64,000 nt of DNA from Apricaphanius iberus. Lineage: Eukaryota > Chordata > Actinopteri > Cyprinodontiformes > Aphaniidae. Below, in pieces: positions 63,383 through 64,000 of this stretch (positions are counted from its first letter, which is position 1; each line of letters begins with the position of its first letter). Location of the stretch: NCBI GenBank assembly GCA_028564705.1, contig JAPXFQ010000804.1:3472001-3536000 (forward strand), in the 5' to 3' direction. The notes below the pieces were generated by a model. It ran no database searches, had not been told where the DNA came from, and saw only the letters and a list, made by a program, of their open reading frames with translations. The translations under genes and the position numbers were made by a program.

Positions 63383-63385
63383 TAA

Positions 63386-63630
63386 GGATGATTATTAGGC
63401 TAGACTTGGAGGACCTGAGTTGTCTTGGGGGTTGGTATAGTGACAACAGGTTTTAGACATACTTTGGTGCTAAACCATTCAGTGATTTATAAAACTATTA
63501 AGAGTGTTTTAAAGTCTAATCTCTGAGCTACAGGAAGCCAGTGTAAGGACTTTAGAACTGGATGTGTTCTTCTTTTCTAGTTTTGGTAGGTTCTACTTTC
63601 CTGGTTCTAATGAGGAAACGACAACAAATG
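63386..63630 (-). mobile_element. L2-type LINE 3' end, part 2
   Basis: Continues the L2 copy interrupted at 62582. ggttggtatagtgacaacag, actttggtgctaaaccattc, agtgatttataaa and gagctacaggaagccagtgt match 37795-37915 (minus strand: the YQPS, KYVGDLL, LLLIYKSLNG and LHWLPVAQRID region). It is 5'-truncated near 63630. Confidence 0.75.
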
Positions 63631-64000
63631 TTTTTGGAGGTTTTTGGAGGCTCTAAAGTTTTATAAGTTGAGCTTTTTTTAATTCAAGTATTTTATAAAA
63701 ATGTTCTTATAATATGATAGTATTGATGTGTGTTTCCAACTGGGAGTTTGGCTAAGCTGATGGTTTTATAGGTTTGGCTTACCCACCTTTTTTCCTCTGT
63801 TCTCTGCTCTTTTTTCTCCTTGCTTCACTTATCCTCACATCTCCACTACTTCCCTGTTCCTCCCATTCTCACTCTTCCCCTTGCGACTGATTGTTTACAC
63901 ATGGCCTGTGGTCAGTTCAGTCAGAATTACTGTCAAACAGTGAAAAGGGGTTTCCGAGGGATGTGGATTAGCTTTAACATGCTGAGTAAGACCGCAGCAT

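Larger units (their letters stand above)
51103..64000 (+). other. sema6b intron after coding exon 4, open at the window end
   Basis: At least 12.9 kb of intron dense in transposon relics, listed separately. The pieces between them (51842-53030, 53850-54220, 54350-55190, 55890-56630, 57245-58730, 59325-59710, 61460-62200, 63635-64000) hold nothing I can identify. A (GA)n tract is at about 53878-53892. No continuation exon (GECRNF or CGTNAFNP-like) was seen on the + strand. Confidence 0.7.

Noticed and set aside
1..64000. Prokaryote-type features: operons, CRISPR arrays, att sites, riboswitches
   Set aside because: Spliced vertebrate exons, fish LINE/SINE/Tc1/hAT elements and microsatellites show this is eukaryotic nuclear DNA. 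No repeat-spacer array was seen.

Overview
The window looks like ray-finned fish (teleost, probably percomorph) nuclear DNA. It is AT-rich and intron-dominated. It carries relics of transposon families typical of teleosts: an L2-type LINE, a Rex3-like RTE LINE, Tc1-like, hAT-like and PIF/Harbinger-like DNA elements, and a tRNA-headed SINE. Bacterial-style reading gives nothing: most open frames of 60-140 codons are chance ORFs in non-coding DNA.

One host gene is supported. It is the 5' part of a class 6 semaphorin on the + strand, closest in my memory to Sema6B. Four coding exons (39850-39958, 42211-42325, 50857-50917, 51040-51102) have good splice sites and exactly compatible phases. Together they give 116 residues: a signal peptide, then the start of the Sema domain up to the CRMKGKHE region. 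The remaining ~700-800 residues lie beyond 64000, so the last visible intron is at least 12.9 kb. Upstream of the exon at 39831 there must be at least one non-coding 5' exon, because that exon begins with a splice acceptor; I could not locate it.

Layout: 1-11.6 kb is intergenic or far-upstream DNA with a 0.8 kb Tc1-like element (5.9-6.7 kb) and a short minus-strand copy of an unnamed retroposed family (3.6 kb). At 11.6-16.3 kb lies a dead L2-type LINE split by a 1.87 kb GC-rich, reverse-oriented insertion with a 14-bp target-site duplication. At 18.4-19.9 kb are a SINE relic and a deleted Rex3-like LINE, and at 20.5-21.6 kb Tc1-like and hAT-like fragments. From 21.6 to 39.8 kb there is mostly unassigned DNA with a MITE (26.5 kb), a putative hAT element (32.5 kb) and an L2 fragment nested in a hAT MITE (37.1-38.4 kb). 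From 39.8 kb to the end is sema6b, whose introns hold a fresh SINE with perfect 13-bp duplications (40.9 kb), a hAT MITE with 8-bp duplications (51.5 kb), a transposon-like exon (53.3 kb), another hAT MITE (55.2 kb), a restriction-like-endonuclease LINE relic (56.6-57.2 kb), L2 tails, and an 800-bp Harbinger-like element inside an L2 copy (62.6-63.4 kb).

I see no clearly new functional system. The observations most worth checking are the unnamed GC-rich retroposon nested in L2 and its second copy, the shared 3' tail between the SINE and the Rex3-like LINE, the Harbinger derivative carrying the start of a MADF-like ORF, and the RWR/FLLDR transposon-like exon.
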